Origin: Aquimarina acroporae | GTDB taxonomy: Bacteria > Bacteroidota > Bacteroidia > Flavobacteriales > Flavobacteriaceae | Assembly (NCBI RefSeq): GCF_023195925.1 | Contig: NZ_JALPRE010000009.1 | Coordinates: 1 to 64,000 of the forward strand | Direction: 5' to 3' | DNA: 64,000 nt | Shown here: positions 63,670-64,000 of the stretch, one piece after another | Layout of the letters: every line of letters begins with the position of its first letter | How positions within the stretch are numbered: the first letter of the stretch is position 1 | The notes under the pieces: model-generated | The model's database searches: none | What the model was told of the DNA's origin: nothing | Seen by the model: the letters and a program-made list of their open reading frames with translations, nothing else | Position numbers and translations under genes: made by a program

Positions 63670-64000
63670 TTACATGGCTTTACCAAAGTAAATTGCGTTC
63701 ATTAAAAGTTTATTTGTACCATACCAGAATGCCCTAAAATTTGTATTATCTGTAAATAAGATCAAATCTCCTTTTCCAAGATTGTTGTGTTTAAATGGTA
63801 CTGTGCTTGATAGAGAATCAAGATTCTTTTTACTTATATAACCGCTTAATAGAGGATTTTCAGAATATTGAATAGGGTTATTGTAGCTCTGTTTATCTGG
63901 TTTTATGAAAAACCTTGTGTTTCTAAATAAAGGTATTTTGGTGTTTTGGTATCCAAAATTAATAGGATGCGAGCGATCTATTTTAGCTTCAAAAATAGCT
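63670..64000 (-). CDS. M14 family carboxypeptidase, C-terminal part (5' end outside window)
   Basis: Translating the last 331 bases on the minus strand gives 109 codons in frame to TAA at 63672-63670, without a start, so the gene continues past the right edge. Residues such as HPINFGYQNTKIPLF, NPLLSGYISKKNLDSL, LGKGDLILFTDNTNFRAFWY and NKLLMNAIYFG are what I recall from the C-terminus of secreted flavobacterial zinc carboxypeptidases (M14). The zinc-site part is not in the window, so activity cannot be judged. Confidence 0.75.
   Translation of the reverse strand, partial: AIFEAKIDRSHPINFGYQNTKIPLFRNTRFFIKPDKQSYNNPIQYSENPLLSGYISKKNLDSLSSTVPFKHNNLGKGDLILFTDNTNFRAFWYGTNKLLMNAIYFGKAM

Noticed and set aside
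1-64000. CRISPR arrays, insertion sequences, prophage or rRNA
   Set aside because: No short regular repeats with spacers, transposase, integrase or rRNA signature were seen. The only tandem repeats are the coding Ig-like units at the left edge.

Overview
The window looks like chromosomal DNA of a marine flavobacterium (Bacteroidota, Flavobacteriaceae; an Aquimarina-like genus is my guess, not shown). The reasons are low GC, a type IX secretion (T9SS) type B sorting domain next to PorP/SprF and OmpA proteins, promoters of the Bacteroidota form TTTG-N19-TAnnTTTG (an exact match sits before the tRNA), SusC-like/OMP_b-brl outer-membrane proteins, and several lineage-typical conserved hypotheticals. 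I saw no insertion sequence, prophage, CRISPR array or rRNA. Layout, left to right: 1-4.3 kb holds the 3' end of a repeat-rich T9SS type B surface protein followed by porP/sprF and an OmpA-family gene. 4.4-6.3 kb holds idi, queD, a Bcp peroxiredoxin, a small conserved gene and tRNA-Thr(TGT). 6.3-21 kb is mixed housekeeping and envelope genes: DUF4369 lipoprotein, DUF819 membrane protein, M61 peptidase, HAD phosphatase, two hydrolases, S1/P1 nuclease, AraC regulator, DoxX-like proteins, AlkB-like oxygenase, a secreted astacin with a chitin-binding-like tail, and an S9 peptidase. 21.0-23.1 kb is a small redox-type regulon: a MarR regulator with four C-terminal cysteines, a DUF2024 protein, a secreted protein and a CPVC thioredoxin-like protein, linked by three copies of one palindrome in promoters. 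23-38 kb has two outer-membrane beta-barrel proteins, a membrane-tethered LuxR regulator, htpG, a TetR/ABC1-kinase pair, a histidine kinase/response regulator pair, a tiny stand-alone T9SS sorting-domain gene and a FabH-like synthase. 38-53 kb has a CoA-binding protein, a sodium symporter, an acyltransferase/ThiF pair, ABC ATPases, lnt, pssA, lptB, tatC, kdsD and recQ. 53.1-58.9 kb is the most unusual part. Three short precursor-like peptide genes with double-glycine leaders lie beside a TPR-CHAT protein, a cysteine-rich lipoprotein and a divergent sigma factor/anti-sigma-like pair. The first two peptides are absent from ordinary long-ORF calling and one resembles class I lanthipeptide precursors. 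No LanB, LanC, radical-SAM enzyme or peptidase-ABC exporter is visible here, so any maturation must come from elsewhere. 59-64 kb holds a cyclophilin-FKBP fusion, a DinB/YfiT protein, a thioredoxin-fold protein, an Mpo1-like protein, an alpha/beta hydrolase and the 3' end of an M14 carboxypeptidase gene. Working together: the first genes serve cell-surface export. kdsD, lptB, lnt, tatC and pssA serve envelope biogenesis. The candidate new biology is the orphan leader peptides plus envelope CHAT module, the acyltransferase-ThiF pair, the MarR palindrome regulon, and the sorting-domain-only gene with an activator-like palindrome. All functions are inferred by reading the sequence; no database search was run.
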